Origin: Xylocopa sonorina
Taxonomy: Eukaryota; Arthropoda; Insecta; Hymenoptera; Apidae
Direction: 5' to 3'
Assembly: GCF_050948175.1 (NCBI RefSeq)
Contig: NW_027490123.1
Coordinates: 1,488,001-1,552,000 of the forward strand
Length of the DNA: 64,000 bases
Part shown: piece after piece, positions 20,397 through 30,208 of the stretch
How the letters are laid out: each line of letters opens with the position of its first letter
How positions within the stretch are numbered: position 1 is the first letter of the stretch
Notes under the pieces: model-generated
The model's input: only the letters and a program-made list of their open reading frames with translations
Database searches by the model: none
Told to the model about the DNA's origin: nothing
Program-made: the position numbers and the translations under genes

Positions 20397-23352
20397 ATGC
20401 AGCATTCAGCAAGCGTATCAGGAGAGGTGCGTCAGCTCGTAGCCCAGAAGCGTTTAGACGTCCTGCTATTGCAGGAACCATACAATAGAACGCTGGGCTC
20501 GAGCCACACCATGAGCGGTTTAGGAATCGGAACGAAGGTGGTGGCCGTCGGCTCACAATACCCGTGGGCGGAGGTCGCCGTTTGCAACCCTCGATTCGAA
20601 ATGGTTTTCTTCTCGCAGCTTAGCACCCCGCACTCTGTTTGCGCGGAGGTGTTGGCGCCCGGCTTCTCGGTATACGTCGTGTCATGCTACTTCCAGTTTA
20701 GCGACGATATCGAGGGGCACCTCAGGCACCTCGAAGTGGTGTTTCGTTCCCTGAGAGGGAAGAGGCTTTTAGTTTCGCTAGATGCCAACGCTCGGTCGTC
20801 ACTCTGGGGGCCGCAGAGCACAGACGATAGAGGAGCTCAATTTAAGGAGCTCATTCGAGTGTTCGGCATGGAAGTTGTGAACGATGTTGAACAGCCGCCT
20901 ACCTACTGGTGGACCAGGGGTTCGTCTTTTATCGATGTTACCCTAGCGTCGCCATCCATGCTCCCCTTTGTTCGGGGCTGGAGGGTCAGGAGTGGCTGAG
21001 TAAACAGCGATCATAACGCCATAGATATCGGGCTAAGAGTGCCGAGAGCCGAAGTGGCGGGACGGGGCGAAGCGAGCACTCGGTTCGACACTCGTCGGGC
21101 CGATTGGGAGCTCTTCTCCGAATGCCTGGCCGATCAATCTAGAAGAAACCGCTCGCCATGAAAAACTACGAAAGTATCGCACTTCTTTGCGAGAATATAG
21201 TAGGAAGGTGAAGCGGACGAAACTCGAAAGCTGGCAGCGATTCGTAACGTCGATCGGGAACTCGGGGCCCTGGAGTATCGTATATAAACTCCAGGCGAAC
21301 AAACTTCGAGTCGAGAGAGTACTCAGTACCCTCCGGCGTGGTAGTGAAACAACGCATGATAGCCGCGAAACCGCCAGCTTGCTCCTGAGGGCCTACATTC
21401 CAGACGACCGGGAAGTAGAAGACACGCCGGCGCAGCGTGAAATCAGGGAGGGTGCACGCATCGCACCCGACACTCCCGACGCCGCTCCCTTCACGGAAGC
21501 GGAAGTCGCGAGTGCAGTTAGGACATTCAATAATAAAAAGGCACCAGGACCCGACCACATCGAGGTCGGCGTGCTAAAGGCCACTGTTAGAGTCATCCCC
21601 GGTGAAATTACACGACTTCTCAACGGATGCCTTCGATGGGGCGTCTTTCCCTCCTCCTGGAAAGAGGGCTCCCTTCGAGTTCTCCTGAAGGGTGAAGAGA
21701 ACGACGAGAAGGATCCAAAATTCTACCGCCTGATTTGCCTCCTCCCGGTTATAGGGAAACTTTACGAAAATCTTCTCAAGAAGCGTTTATACCAGACGTT
21801 GTTGGCTCCCGGGGGGATCTCCGATCGGCAGTACGGGTTCACGCCCGGGAAGTCGACGGAGGACGCGGTCGTGGAGCTGCGCCGCATGGTCGATGCCTTT
21901 GAGCATCGACATGTCGTGGCGTTGCTCTTCAACATCTCTGGAGCTTTCGACAACGTCTGGTAGCCACTAGTCTTAGAATCTCTAAAGAAACGCAACTGCC
22001 CTCGGAACGTTTTCGGGGTGATGTCAAATTACTTCGACGGCCGACGGGTCAGCATCGCCATAGGTTCCGAACGGGTTTCGAAGCAGGCGACGAGGGGGTG
22101 CCCACAAGGCTCCGCACTCGGCCCTGCTTGCTGGAACCTTATGTTCGACGATCTCCTGCGGTCACTCGAGACCATAGTTGAGAATAGGTTTGTCGCCTAC
22201 GCGGACGATCTCATCGTTCTCGTGGGCGGAAATAGTAGACGAGAAATTGAGAATCAAGGCCAACAAGTCGTTGAACAGATTCTCCAATGGTATAGCTCGG
22301 CTAAGCTCGAAATCTCGGCAACAAAGACTGAGGCAATCGTACTCAGGAGTGGCTGGATCGAGAGGCCAATATTAGGTCGAAGAGGAGGTGCCCGACCCGT
22401 TCCAAAACGCAAGGCCGTTCGGTCTTCCAAGACCGACCTTGCCGGTAGACCGCCGACCATTCGAATAGGCGATAAAAATATAAAATTTAAACCCGCGGTA
22501 CGATATCTTGGCGTATACTTAGATGCAGGAATGGGCGTAAGAACCCACTGTAAATACCTAAGCGACAAGGTCGAGTCGCTATTCGCGAAAATGAGTAGGC
22601 TGGCGAGGTGTTCGTGGGGGCTCCGCTTCGGCTCGCTCTCCGGCATTTACAAGGGAGTGTTCATCCCCATGGTGGCATATGCTTCCGCGGGATGGGCCGA
22701 CCTGTGTACGGAGAGGGAGTTGAGTGTGCTAAGGTCCGCGCAGCGTCGCGCTCTGATCGCAGTTACCGGCGCTTATCGCCGGATATCGTGGGAGGGTGCG
22801 TGCGTGGTGGCCGGCGCGGCCCCCATCGACATCGTCGTCCAGCAGCATAGGGCCCTCTACAATCTTCGTAGAGGGAAAAACGCCAAGATCGGGGACACCG
22901 TCATTCAAAGCGGACTGGATGACGGTGTCAAAAGAGTAAAGGAAGAGGCGACGAACATGTGGCAAACTTAGTGGGTGAATTCCCACAAGGGCCGCACAAC
23001 GTTCGCCTTCTTTCAAGACGTCCGGGAGAGGTTGGCCGCTGGCTGGCTGAAGCCGAATCATAACACCATGCAGGTATTGTCGGGGCACGGCAATTTTATG
23101 GCTCGCCTCTCGGCGTACACCGTTGTCGATGACCCGACATGTATCTGTGGTGGCGCGGTGGACACAGTCGACTATTTCCTCCTGGAATGTCCGATTTTCG
23201 ATCCGCAGAGGGAATCTCTGCATTCTTTTGTCCCGGGGGATAAGTGGAATTTGCCGGAAGCGGCACCATATTTGGTGTCGTTGCCAGAGGCCTCCTCCGC
23301 GCTCGCCGACTTCTGCCAGGACTCGTTCTGGCTGAAGAGGTTCTTGGAGTAG
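20397..23352 (+). pseudogene. Family B ORF2 (endonuclease-RT), broken copy
   Basis: The endonuclease occupies 20397-21100: LLLQEPYNRTLGSS, SLDANARSSLWG and, past a stop, SDHNAIDIGL. The RT follows (KKAPGPDHIEV, YGFTPGKSTEDAV, GCPQGSALGP, FVAYADDLIVLV), then a C-terminal region with LSGHGNFMARL and CICGGAVDTVDYFLLEC. Lesions: TGA at 20997-20999 where B2 has Trp; a deletion of about 205 bp near 21143 relative to B2, which also shifts the frame; TAG at 21961-21963; TAG at 22969-22971. The motif A aspartate codon is changed to Asn at 21931-21933 (LFNISGAFDNVW). All remaining blocks after the deletion share one frame, so decay is by point mutation. Confidence 0.88.
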
Positions 23353-23990
23353 GCTTACTCCATCATAGATGTAAATAAAAATCGGAGACCGTACCTCCGT
23401 AACCCCCTTCCCCCCCCCCCCCCCCCCCCCATCAAACTTGGAAACCGTTCACCCTGGCGTTGTCGGAGCGCCAGGGCAAGGCGGAGCGGCGCTGTAACCT
23501 TCGCAGTCAACCGTCCCTGTCGAGCGCTTTCCTTCCCTCGCGACATTAAATTCGTTCATCAGGTAGGGAATTAGACAGGGTCAGGATGTGCGTGCACGCG
23601 AGCACGCAGTGAGTCCGCCTCCCGAGGTCCCCACAGATGCCCCGGCGGCCGATCGAGACCATGGTTTCGATCGAGCACAGGGGTAACTGAAGGGCTCACA
23701 CCGCGGCACTGCTGGGTTTTTCCTCCCCCGATCCAGAGGACGGGTATTCGTTGACAAGTGGATGGGAAGCATATTAGCGTATGCACTTGTGGCATGGTAG
23801 CAGGCTCGCGCCCCCTCCCGGGGCCGGGTTCAGAATACTCCAGCCGGAGACCCAGTCCAGCCGCCCAGTCCAACACCGAGTAACCCCTCTGGTCCGTCCT
23901 CGGGGAGTGCCACGCAGATGCGTGAGCATTGAAGTCCCCTTTCGAGGACTATACTTCCTCACCATTTAATTTTCCATTCCTGATGCAAAT
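23353..23990 (+). other. Probable 3' UTR of B1, with 21-C run
   Basis: GC-rich sequence following the ORF2 stop. It contains a run of 21 C at 23410-23430 soon after the stop and no open frame with a recognisable domain. The GC-rich character ends near 23965, where an AT-rich tract begins. I take that as the approximate element end. B2 lacks this region, so the limit could not be confirmed by comparison. Confidence 0.45.
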
Positions 23991-24287
23991 GGCAGGCATT
24001 TACTTTACTAATTCATCGTACTTACTTCATTCATGAAAAAATACTTACAAAATACATCATCTTTCGACTGCATCAACTGAGATTGACTATTGTAACAGTA
24101 ATTTCTCTCTAGATACTCTAATGTTTTGTTTTACAAAGCGAAAAAAACAACTAATATAGTGTCTGGCATGGTAGCACTATTTTTTTTTCCTTTTTTTCTA
24201 GACGTGCTACTCGACAATTTTACAAGTGCATGAGTTTGTACACTTCGTACTAAAGCTCTTCTTTTTTTTAATTCGTTAAAATATATA
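23991..24287. other. AT-rich tract, nothing recognised
   Basis: AT-rich sequence with short T runs near 24180-24200 and 24260. I see no gene, repeat family or structured element here. It may be the outermost 5' part of element C or host sequence. Confidence 0.4.
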
Positions 24288-24483
24288 CGACGGCTGTAAC
24301 CGTCATTTGTGGATACATCCCCAAGTATCGGACGGCTATAGACGTCATTCATTCATCTGTAGTTAAGTATTCATGACGTCTATAACCGTCATTTGTGTAA
24401 TACACATCATTGAGGGTCGGACGGCTATAACCGTCATTTGCGTACGCTTATCGCCAAGAATCTGACAGCTATAGACGTCATTT
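24288..24483 (+). repeat. Five 44-bp units with palindromic GACGGCTATAACCGTC core
   Basis: Imperfect palindromes of the form GACGGCTATAACCGTCATT or the variant GACGGCTATAGACGTCATT occur at about 24288, 24330, 24375, 24419 and 24463. The spacing is a regular 42-45 bp. The half-sites GACGG/CCGTC and GACGTC are preserved while linkers vary. Such regular spacing of a dyad points to a tandem array of protein-binding sites. Its position upstream of element C suggests part of that element's 5' UTR or promoter. This is an inference. Confidence 0.65.
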
Positions 24484-24505
24484 ACGTCAAATTTAAAAAA
24501 AATAA

Positions 24506-24638
24506 CCTAACCTAACCTAATCTCTCTTAGTAACATGGCATCTTTCGTATCATAATCCAAACTGACATCACATCATTTGAGCTCCGTCAAAGTGTTTAAA
24601 ACAACATTCCACAAATTTAAAAAAATAACCTAACCTAA
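24506..24638 (-). repeat. Two short CCTAA (telomere-type) arrays
   Basis: CCTAA is repeated three times at 24506-24520 and twice at 24629-24638. Both arrays are preceded by AAATTTAAAAAAA and followed by a TCTCT-containing tail, so a segment of roughly 120 bp appears to be duplicated. CCTAA/TTAGG is the ancestral arthropod telomeric repeat. Arrays this short are interstitial and not a chromosome end. Confidence 0.7.
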
Positions 24639-24695
24639 TCTAATCTCTGTTCGATTATTCCCGATACTACTGTAACCTCCCTCTGATTGAAACTG

Positions 24696-24835
24696 GAAAT
24701 GACGTTATATCTTTAGCACGCCAAACGGAAGTGACGTCATTCTACCTGGGGGACCAATTGGAAATGACGTCACTCCCATTAATTGATTGTCCACCGGAAG
24801 TGACGTCATTCCTATTTATTTTCCACCGGAAGTGG
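24696..24835 (+). promoter_or_regulatory. Tandem CRE/ETS-like motifs (CCGGAAGTGACGTCAT)
   Basis: Repeated units of about 33 bp start near 24696 (GGAAATGACGTTA), 24726 (CGGAAGTGACGTCAT), 24760 (GGAAATGACGTCAC), 24794 (CCGGAAGTGACGTCAT) and a partial one at 24826 (CCGGAAGTGG). TGACGTCA is the consensus bound by CREB/ATF factors, and CCGGAAGT is the core bound by ETS factors. The fused form recurs here. Placement just upstream of the element C coding region makes an internal promoter of tandem monomers likely. Binding is inferred from consensus knowledge only. Confidence 0.6.
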
Positions 24836-24852
24836 TTAGGTTAGGTTAGGTT
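24834..24852 (+). repeat. GGTTA array at left edge of element C
   Basis: Four GGTTA units, telomeric TTAGG type, directly follow the last GGAAGT motif. They precede a 12-bp tandem repeat, ACTTCAGGAATT/ACTTCAGGGATT, at 24852-24888. The same orientation of TTAGG is found at the right edge of the element at 28269-28288. Confidence 0.75.
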
Positions 24853-27800
24853 ACTTCAGGAATTACTTCAGGGATTACTTCAGGAATCACACCGATAGAG
24901 GGAAATAAAAATAAAAAGAAAAGGCAAGATGATGGAATGGAGAAGAAGAAGAAAACCTGCAGAATATTGACAAGAAATGGAAAAGGAGAAGAAAACCTTT
25001 GCGGGAGCGGTAGCCAGAAAGAAACCGGGAAATCTAAAAAAAATCGGAAAAAGGAACAGAAGTGAGGCAATGATAATCAAAGTGAAAGAAGGAAAATCAT
25101 ACGAGGAAACATATAGAGATGTACTGAAAAGAGCGAGAAAAGATTTAGAAGAAGTGAACAAGGTGAGGAAGTCTAGAACAGGCGATATAATACTAGAATT
25201 TGATTTGATTTTAAGAAATGACCTAATTGCGACAAATCCGAAAGGAGGCTTTACATATTTTAAAAACTTTAACAAATCAAAAATTGACATAATGCTAGTA
25301 GGCGGAAGCATATATGACAAATTACGAAAAGCAGAGGTTCTGGAGACATTTTCAGCATCAGACCACCTATATGTGCTACATACTTTCCAAAATATTATCG
25401 ATAAGCGTAACGAAGGATTTGTAAGCCTTGATGGAAAGAGAGCGAAGTGGGAAAACACGGATAAATGGTATGAAGAAGAAATCGGAAAACTAAATTTAAG
25501 AACGAAAAACGAAGATGTATGGATCGAAAGATACGATGAAGTAATTAATAAGGTACCACAAAGGGTATTCCCATTAAAAAAACGCTATAAAGGAAATAAA
25601 GTAGCCAAGTATTGGTGGAATGAAAATATTGCAAAGAAAATAAAAGAATCCAATAAAATAAGAAGAAAATTGGTGAGAAATAAAAGGAAAAACGAGCAAA
25701 TAAATAAAGAATTGCAAGAAGCGTTAAAAATGAAGAAAAAAGAGCTCAAGAAATTAATAAAAACCAGCAAAGCTAACTGCCTTGTAAACTATATTCAAAC
25801 ACTTGACAACGACCCGTGGGGGAAACCCTATAAGAACGTAATTAACAAAAGAAAAGGTAATAGCAATAATTATGGAGAAATTCAGAATGACGAGATTAAA
25901 CAAATAATCAAGACACTATTTATTACTAACGATCCGGAACGACACCCGAGAATTGAAATAAAAGACGCAAATATAATTGACGACGCTATTGAGAAATTCA
26001 GCGCGGAAGAAATTAGGAAAACTGCAAAAGAGATAAATTTTAACAAAGCGCCCGGAGTAGACGGAATTCCACAGATGTTTACGAAATGGCTAGTTGACAG
26101 CAAAATAGATGATCTGCAAGAAATAGATAACGCAACGCTTAAAGCAAAAAAAATTCCACGAGCCTAGAAGATCGCAAGGCTTGTACTCTTAAAGAAACGT
26201 GGCAAGGAAGGAAACAAGGCCAACGATTATAGACCGCTCTACATAATAGGCGGTATTAGCAAAATTTGGGAAACCATGATAAAAAATCGCATTGAGAAAC
26301 AACTAGGGACAAAGGGAATACACCCTAATCAGTTCGGCTTCAGGAAATACTATTCAACAATAGATGCAGTCAAAAAAATACAAAAAGAAATAATGTTAGC
26401 AAAGAAAAAAGGACAATGGTGCGCACTAATGACCATCGACATTAAAAACGCGTTTAACACTATCAGATGGAGAAATATATTAATCGCGTTAAGAAGTCAT
26501 AAAATTAACAAAAGCTTACAGGACGCCATAAGTAGCTATTTAAGCGAAAGAAGTATAAAATATTTTAGCAACAAAGAAACGACTGAGACGAACATATATG
26601 GCGGAATACCGCAGGGGTCGATCTTAGGACCACTGATGTGGAATCTAGCATACAACAATATCTTCAGGGAAATTAAAACTAATAATAACATAACAATAAT
26701 AGGATATGCAGATGACACGGCCATAATAGTTAAACATTATAATATAAATATAATAAAGCAACAAATAAAATTGTGTTGGAAACAAACAGAAAAATGGTTA
26801 GAAAAAAATCAATTAGATATAGCCGAACAAAAAACTGAAATCATCATATTATCAAAGAAGAAGGGTCCAAGGGAAGTAGAATTTGAGTTAAAAGAAAATT
26901 TAAAAATCAAGAGTAGCTATAATATCAAATACTTAGGCGTCACACTAGATACACGCATAAAATACAAGCACGTAGAAGTAGCATTAAGTGAAGCAAATAA
27001 AACAGCCATGTCGATGGCGTGGCTTCTACCGAATTTAAGAGGACCAGGGCAACTTCCTAGAAAATTATATTATAAAGTCTGGAAGTCGATAGTGCTATAT
27101 GCTGCACCAACGTGGTGTAAAGCATGCGAATACAAAGGAATTAAAAAAATTCTGAAGATCTCAACAAAATGTACTAATTCGCACAATATGTGCATACAGG
27201 ACGATTTCGGTAGAAGCTGCCAACGTAATATCAAGACAACCACCAATAAATTTCATTATACAACGTAGAGAGAGAGTATATGAAGAAAAGGAAAAGTTAA
27301 GAAAAAAGTTAATAGCGGAAGAAATAACAAAAGAAGAAATGAAGAAAGGAATCGAAGAAAGTAAGAAGATGGCAAAAATAGAAATAACGGAAAAATGGCA
27401 GAAAGAATGGATGGAATCAAAGAAAGCAGAATGGACCAGAATACTGATTCCAACACTAAAAGAATGGCTCGAAAAAGAAAATATAGCAACAATGAATTAT
27501 TATACAACGCAACTACTAACGGGGCATGGATGTTTCAACTCCTATAGATATAGAATAAATAAAATAAGCCACCAAAAATGTGGACACTGCGAAGCAGAAG
27601 TAGATGATCCGGAACATACAATATTCGAATGCACTGCTTGGAGCACCGAAAGAGAAGAAATGAAACGAACAGTAGCACCTAATACGGAAATAACGAAAAA
27701 TAATTTGATAAAACTAACAACCGCAAACAAGAAAGCATGGGAAACGTTTAGTAAATTTGCGAAATCAGTAATGGAAGAAAAGATGAGGAAAGAAAGAGAA

Positions 27801-28268
27801 GAAGAGAGGCAAAATGATGAAAGGGATAGGACAAGAAGAACTGAATGAGCGAAAAGAAGTGAAGAAGTGGGATGATAATGGACACGAATATCAGCAAATT
27901 AAATAAAACAAACCATAATATATACGGCAACCAACGATGGATGTAAAGAAAGAACGCCGAAAAGGAAACCTGAAAAGAAAAAAATTAATTAAACTCAAGC
28001 AAATCACTTAAAATAAATAAAATAATGATCAAGCAAATCACTTAAAATAAATAAAATAATGATAAATAACCGAAATAAAAAAAATAATCTAAGAATACAT
28101 ACCAGGCGTGGAAGCAAAATTCACCAATCCGGATGACAGGTAATTAAAAGAAACCTAACCTAAAACAACATCAATAAATAAATAAACCTAAACAAATTAA
28201 CAAATAACATAAACAATTAGGAAATAACAAATATAGCTACCTAGGTTAATTACAGGAATAAGTAGAAG
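24853..28268 (+). mobile_element. Purine-rich R1-clade-like retrotransposon C (internally deleted)
   Basis: An A-rich plus-strand non-LTR element lying between two TTAGG arrays of the same orientation. It encodes a gag remnant, the end of the endonuclease, RT and a C-terminal zinc finger. The 3' UTR (27849-28268) is very A-rich, contains a duplicated AATCACTTAAAATAAATAAA block near 28005 and 28045, and includes CCTAACCTAA at 28154-28163. Flanking by telomeric repeats on both sides recalls the TRAS and SART elements of moths, which are R1-clade elements that insert into TTAGG repeats. Whether this family targets TTAGG cannot be decided from one copy. Confidence 0.7.
24977..27848 (+). pseudogene. 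Element C gag-endonuclease-RT fusion frame, broken
   Basis: The frame starts at 24977 with a basic segment and the gag block YEETYRDVLKRARKDLEE, then TGDIILEFD. It then passes without a stop into the end of an endonuclease (IATNPKGGFTYF, DIMLVGGSIYDKL, FSASDHLYVLHT). The gag zinc knuckles and most of the endonuclease are missing, as if an internal deletion of 1.5 kb or more preserved the frame. RT motifs follow: NKAPGVDGIPQM, FGFRKYYSTIDAV, MTIDIKNAFNTIRW, IPQGSILGPLMWN and GYADDTAIIV. The C-terminal finger is CGHCEAEVDDPEHTIFEC after LLTGHGCF. Breaks: TAG at 26165-26167 where the family has Trp, and a frameshift near 27170-27200. Catalytic Asp residues are present. Confidence 0.85.
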
Positions 28269-28288
28269 GTTAGGTTAGGTTAGGTTAG
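28269..28288 (+). repeat. GGTTA array at right edge of element C
   Basis: Four GGTTA units read GGTTAGGTTAGGTTAGGTTA. Sequence then changes sharply to GC-rich TCGGCCCCGGG. The array separates the A-rich 3' end of element C from the leader of element D. Confidence 0.8.
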
Positions 28289-28755
28289 TCGGCCCCGGGA
28301 CACCACAGTGAGCGGACGCGTGTGCGAGAGCTCTACTCATATATGTCAATGAGAGAGCAAATAGTCCGTTTGTGGTGATAAGTGGTGTATAAGTTTATTA
28401 AATGAGTGCATAAGAGTGCATTAAATTAATATTTTTCAAGCGCAGTGAGGGTAATATGGGCAGAAATAATAGTTTTAATTGTGAAACACGTGCACGTGCA
28501 AAGTACATGACAAGACGATGGATTAGACACGATGAAAGAGGCGATAAAAGGTGAAAAGGGATGATAAACTAACGTAAAATGGTGAGTTGCACGTTTTCAT
28601 GCGTAATTCGATCAATTTATGATACTGGGAAAATGATAAAAGTGAGTAAAAGAGAATAATTTAGAATAATACTGTAAACACGTGGCAATGACGGAAGTGG
28701 CGGCCATATTTGGCTTGTTGGAAGACATATTAGTTATAGGAATTATATATACGCG

Positions 28756-29095
28756 GTGTGTTGCGACTTCTGATTGGCTAAGAAGGACGTATGGGTATTT
28801 GGTACCAAATTAGAACGATAGATGGCGTAATATTAGATCAAAAGAATGTCTAGTTTTGACGGAAGCCATGCTAGTTGTAAGACGCGTACACATGTGGTGT
28901 GTTGTGGCCTCTGATTGGCTAAGAAGGTTTGGCATGAATCTGATACCAAATGAGAACAATAGAGGGCGAAACATGTTGTGTGAAATCATAAGATTTACAT
29001 ACAGTGGCCGTGTTGAGGTCTCTGATTGGCTAGTAAGGATCTATAGGAAATTAGCGTCAAATATGAACCACAGAGGGCGCAATACTATCAAGAGG
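28756..29095 (+). promoter_or_regulatory. Three leader repeats each with inverted CCAAT box
   Basis: Three diverged units each contain TGATTGGCTA (at 28771, 28912 and 29023), then an AAGGA/AAGAAGG step, then CAAAT-AGAAC-ATAGA-GGCG. The ATTGG core is the reverse complement of the CCAAT box bound by NF-Y. Spacing is 141 and 111 bp. The repeats lie about 1.1-1.4 kb upstream of the first gag codons. Tandem promoter monomers are known in mammalian L1 leaders, so a similar arrangement is plausible. Function is inferred. Confidence 0.55.
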
Positions 29096-29269
29096 GTGAA
29101 ACTGTATTAGGAACATATGTGAACTATGTGAGGGAACTTTGTGCGCGAAAATTTAAAGATGTAAAATGCACTCAGATTATAATAAGGATATTAGAGAGCG
29201 GGACTTAGAAAAATTTATATCTGTTAGGGAACAAGAGTGGAGGGACCGACTACACTTTGAAAGGGTCGG

Positions 29270-29500
29270 AGTATGGGGGAGGGGGGAAGCCCGGGGGGGG
29301 GGGGACGATTCCATGACAGGAAGTGACCTTATCAACTGTAGGTAATGCTAGTTATCGACGGTAGGGATATGGTAATGCAGGAAGTTATCGACTAAAGGAA
29401 GAAGTGAAGATGTGACAATGTGGAAAATTACAAGTTACCGACAGTAGTCATGAGATGATACCGACTGTAGTTGGATAAAGTGGATATGATGGTAGCAAAG
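29270..29500 (+). repeat. G-runs and degenerate GTTATCGAC repeats
   Basis: Two G runs near 29280 and 29293 flank GAAGCCC. After them the string GTTATCGAC or GTTACCGAC recurs near 29350, 29390 and 29437, with related TACCGACTGTAG at 29459. I see no coding potential. It could be part of the leader of element D. Confidence 0.45.
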
Positions 29501-30140
29501 GTTACAAATGTTTATTATAGCATTTATAAATAGCATATATTTGATAAAAGAAGATATATAAAATAATAATAGGAACATATTTAATATAATTAACATCAGA
29601 GAGTATAAATAATATACAAATAACATAAATATAAATAATATACATAATAAAGATAAATATAAATAATATACAAATAATATATAAACATATAAATAAAAAG
29701 ATGAAATTAGATAAAATAAAACATATGTATAAGGTATAACTTAATATTAAATAAAAATTAGACAAAATAAAACAATAGGAATTAGATAAGATAGGTAAAT
29801 AGAGTAAAAATAATTAAATAATAATAATATAGGATACAAGACATAAAATATAGATAGAATAAAAATATTATACCTTGTGTAAAATGAATAAGTCTAGATA
29901 ATAAAATAGATAAAATAATATGAAATGAACAAGATATGATAATAAAATAATATAAAATAATAAAATAATAACAATATCGGCAAAATAATAAATAATTATA
30001 CGACAATAGAATAAAATAAAATAAAATAGAATATTATGGAAAAAACACGTCTTACGTGATGTAATGAAGAGCAACAGATAGAAAATAATATAATAATATG
30101 AAATGAAATAAATAGGAACTAAAATATACTAATAAATATA
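29500..30140. repeat. AT-rich low-complexity tract
   Basis: The tract is dominated by AATAATATA, AAATAAAATA and similar words. Open frames on the minus strand here are I/F/Y/L-rich and arise from base composition alone. I treat it as simple-sequence DNA between the leader repeats and ORF1 of element D. Confidence 0.75.
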
Positions 30141-30208
30141 TATTAGGAGGAATCAAATGTTGCTAAAACTAGAAAACACGGACGGATCTAAATGTTGACG
30201 ACCTAGCT

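Larger units (their letters stand above)
18287..23990 (+). mobile_element. Non-LTR retrotransposon, family B, copy B1 (near full length)
   Basis: A plus-strand element: a 5' UTR of about 1.58 kb, a small ORF1 (19867-20367), a broken ORF2 (20397-23352) and a 3' region to roughly 23.97 kb. The 5' boundary is set by comparison with B2 on the minus strand (58219-61749). Similarity between the two begins at AATTCTTATCCAAAGACTTTCT in each. ORF2 has endonuclease, RT and a C-terminal Cys/His region in the order used by R1-clade and related endonuclease-encoding elements. I cannot name the family more finely. The 3' end is uncertain because no clear poly-A tail or target-site duplication is seen. Confidence 0.8.

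Noticed and set aside
24506..24852. A true telomere end
   Set aside because: The TTAGG-type arrays have only two to four units and lie between retroelements, so they are interstitial.
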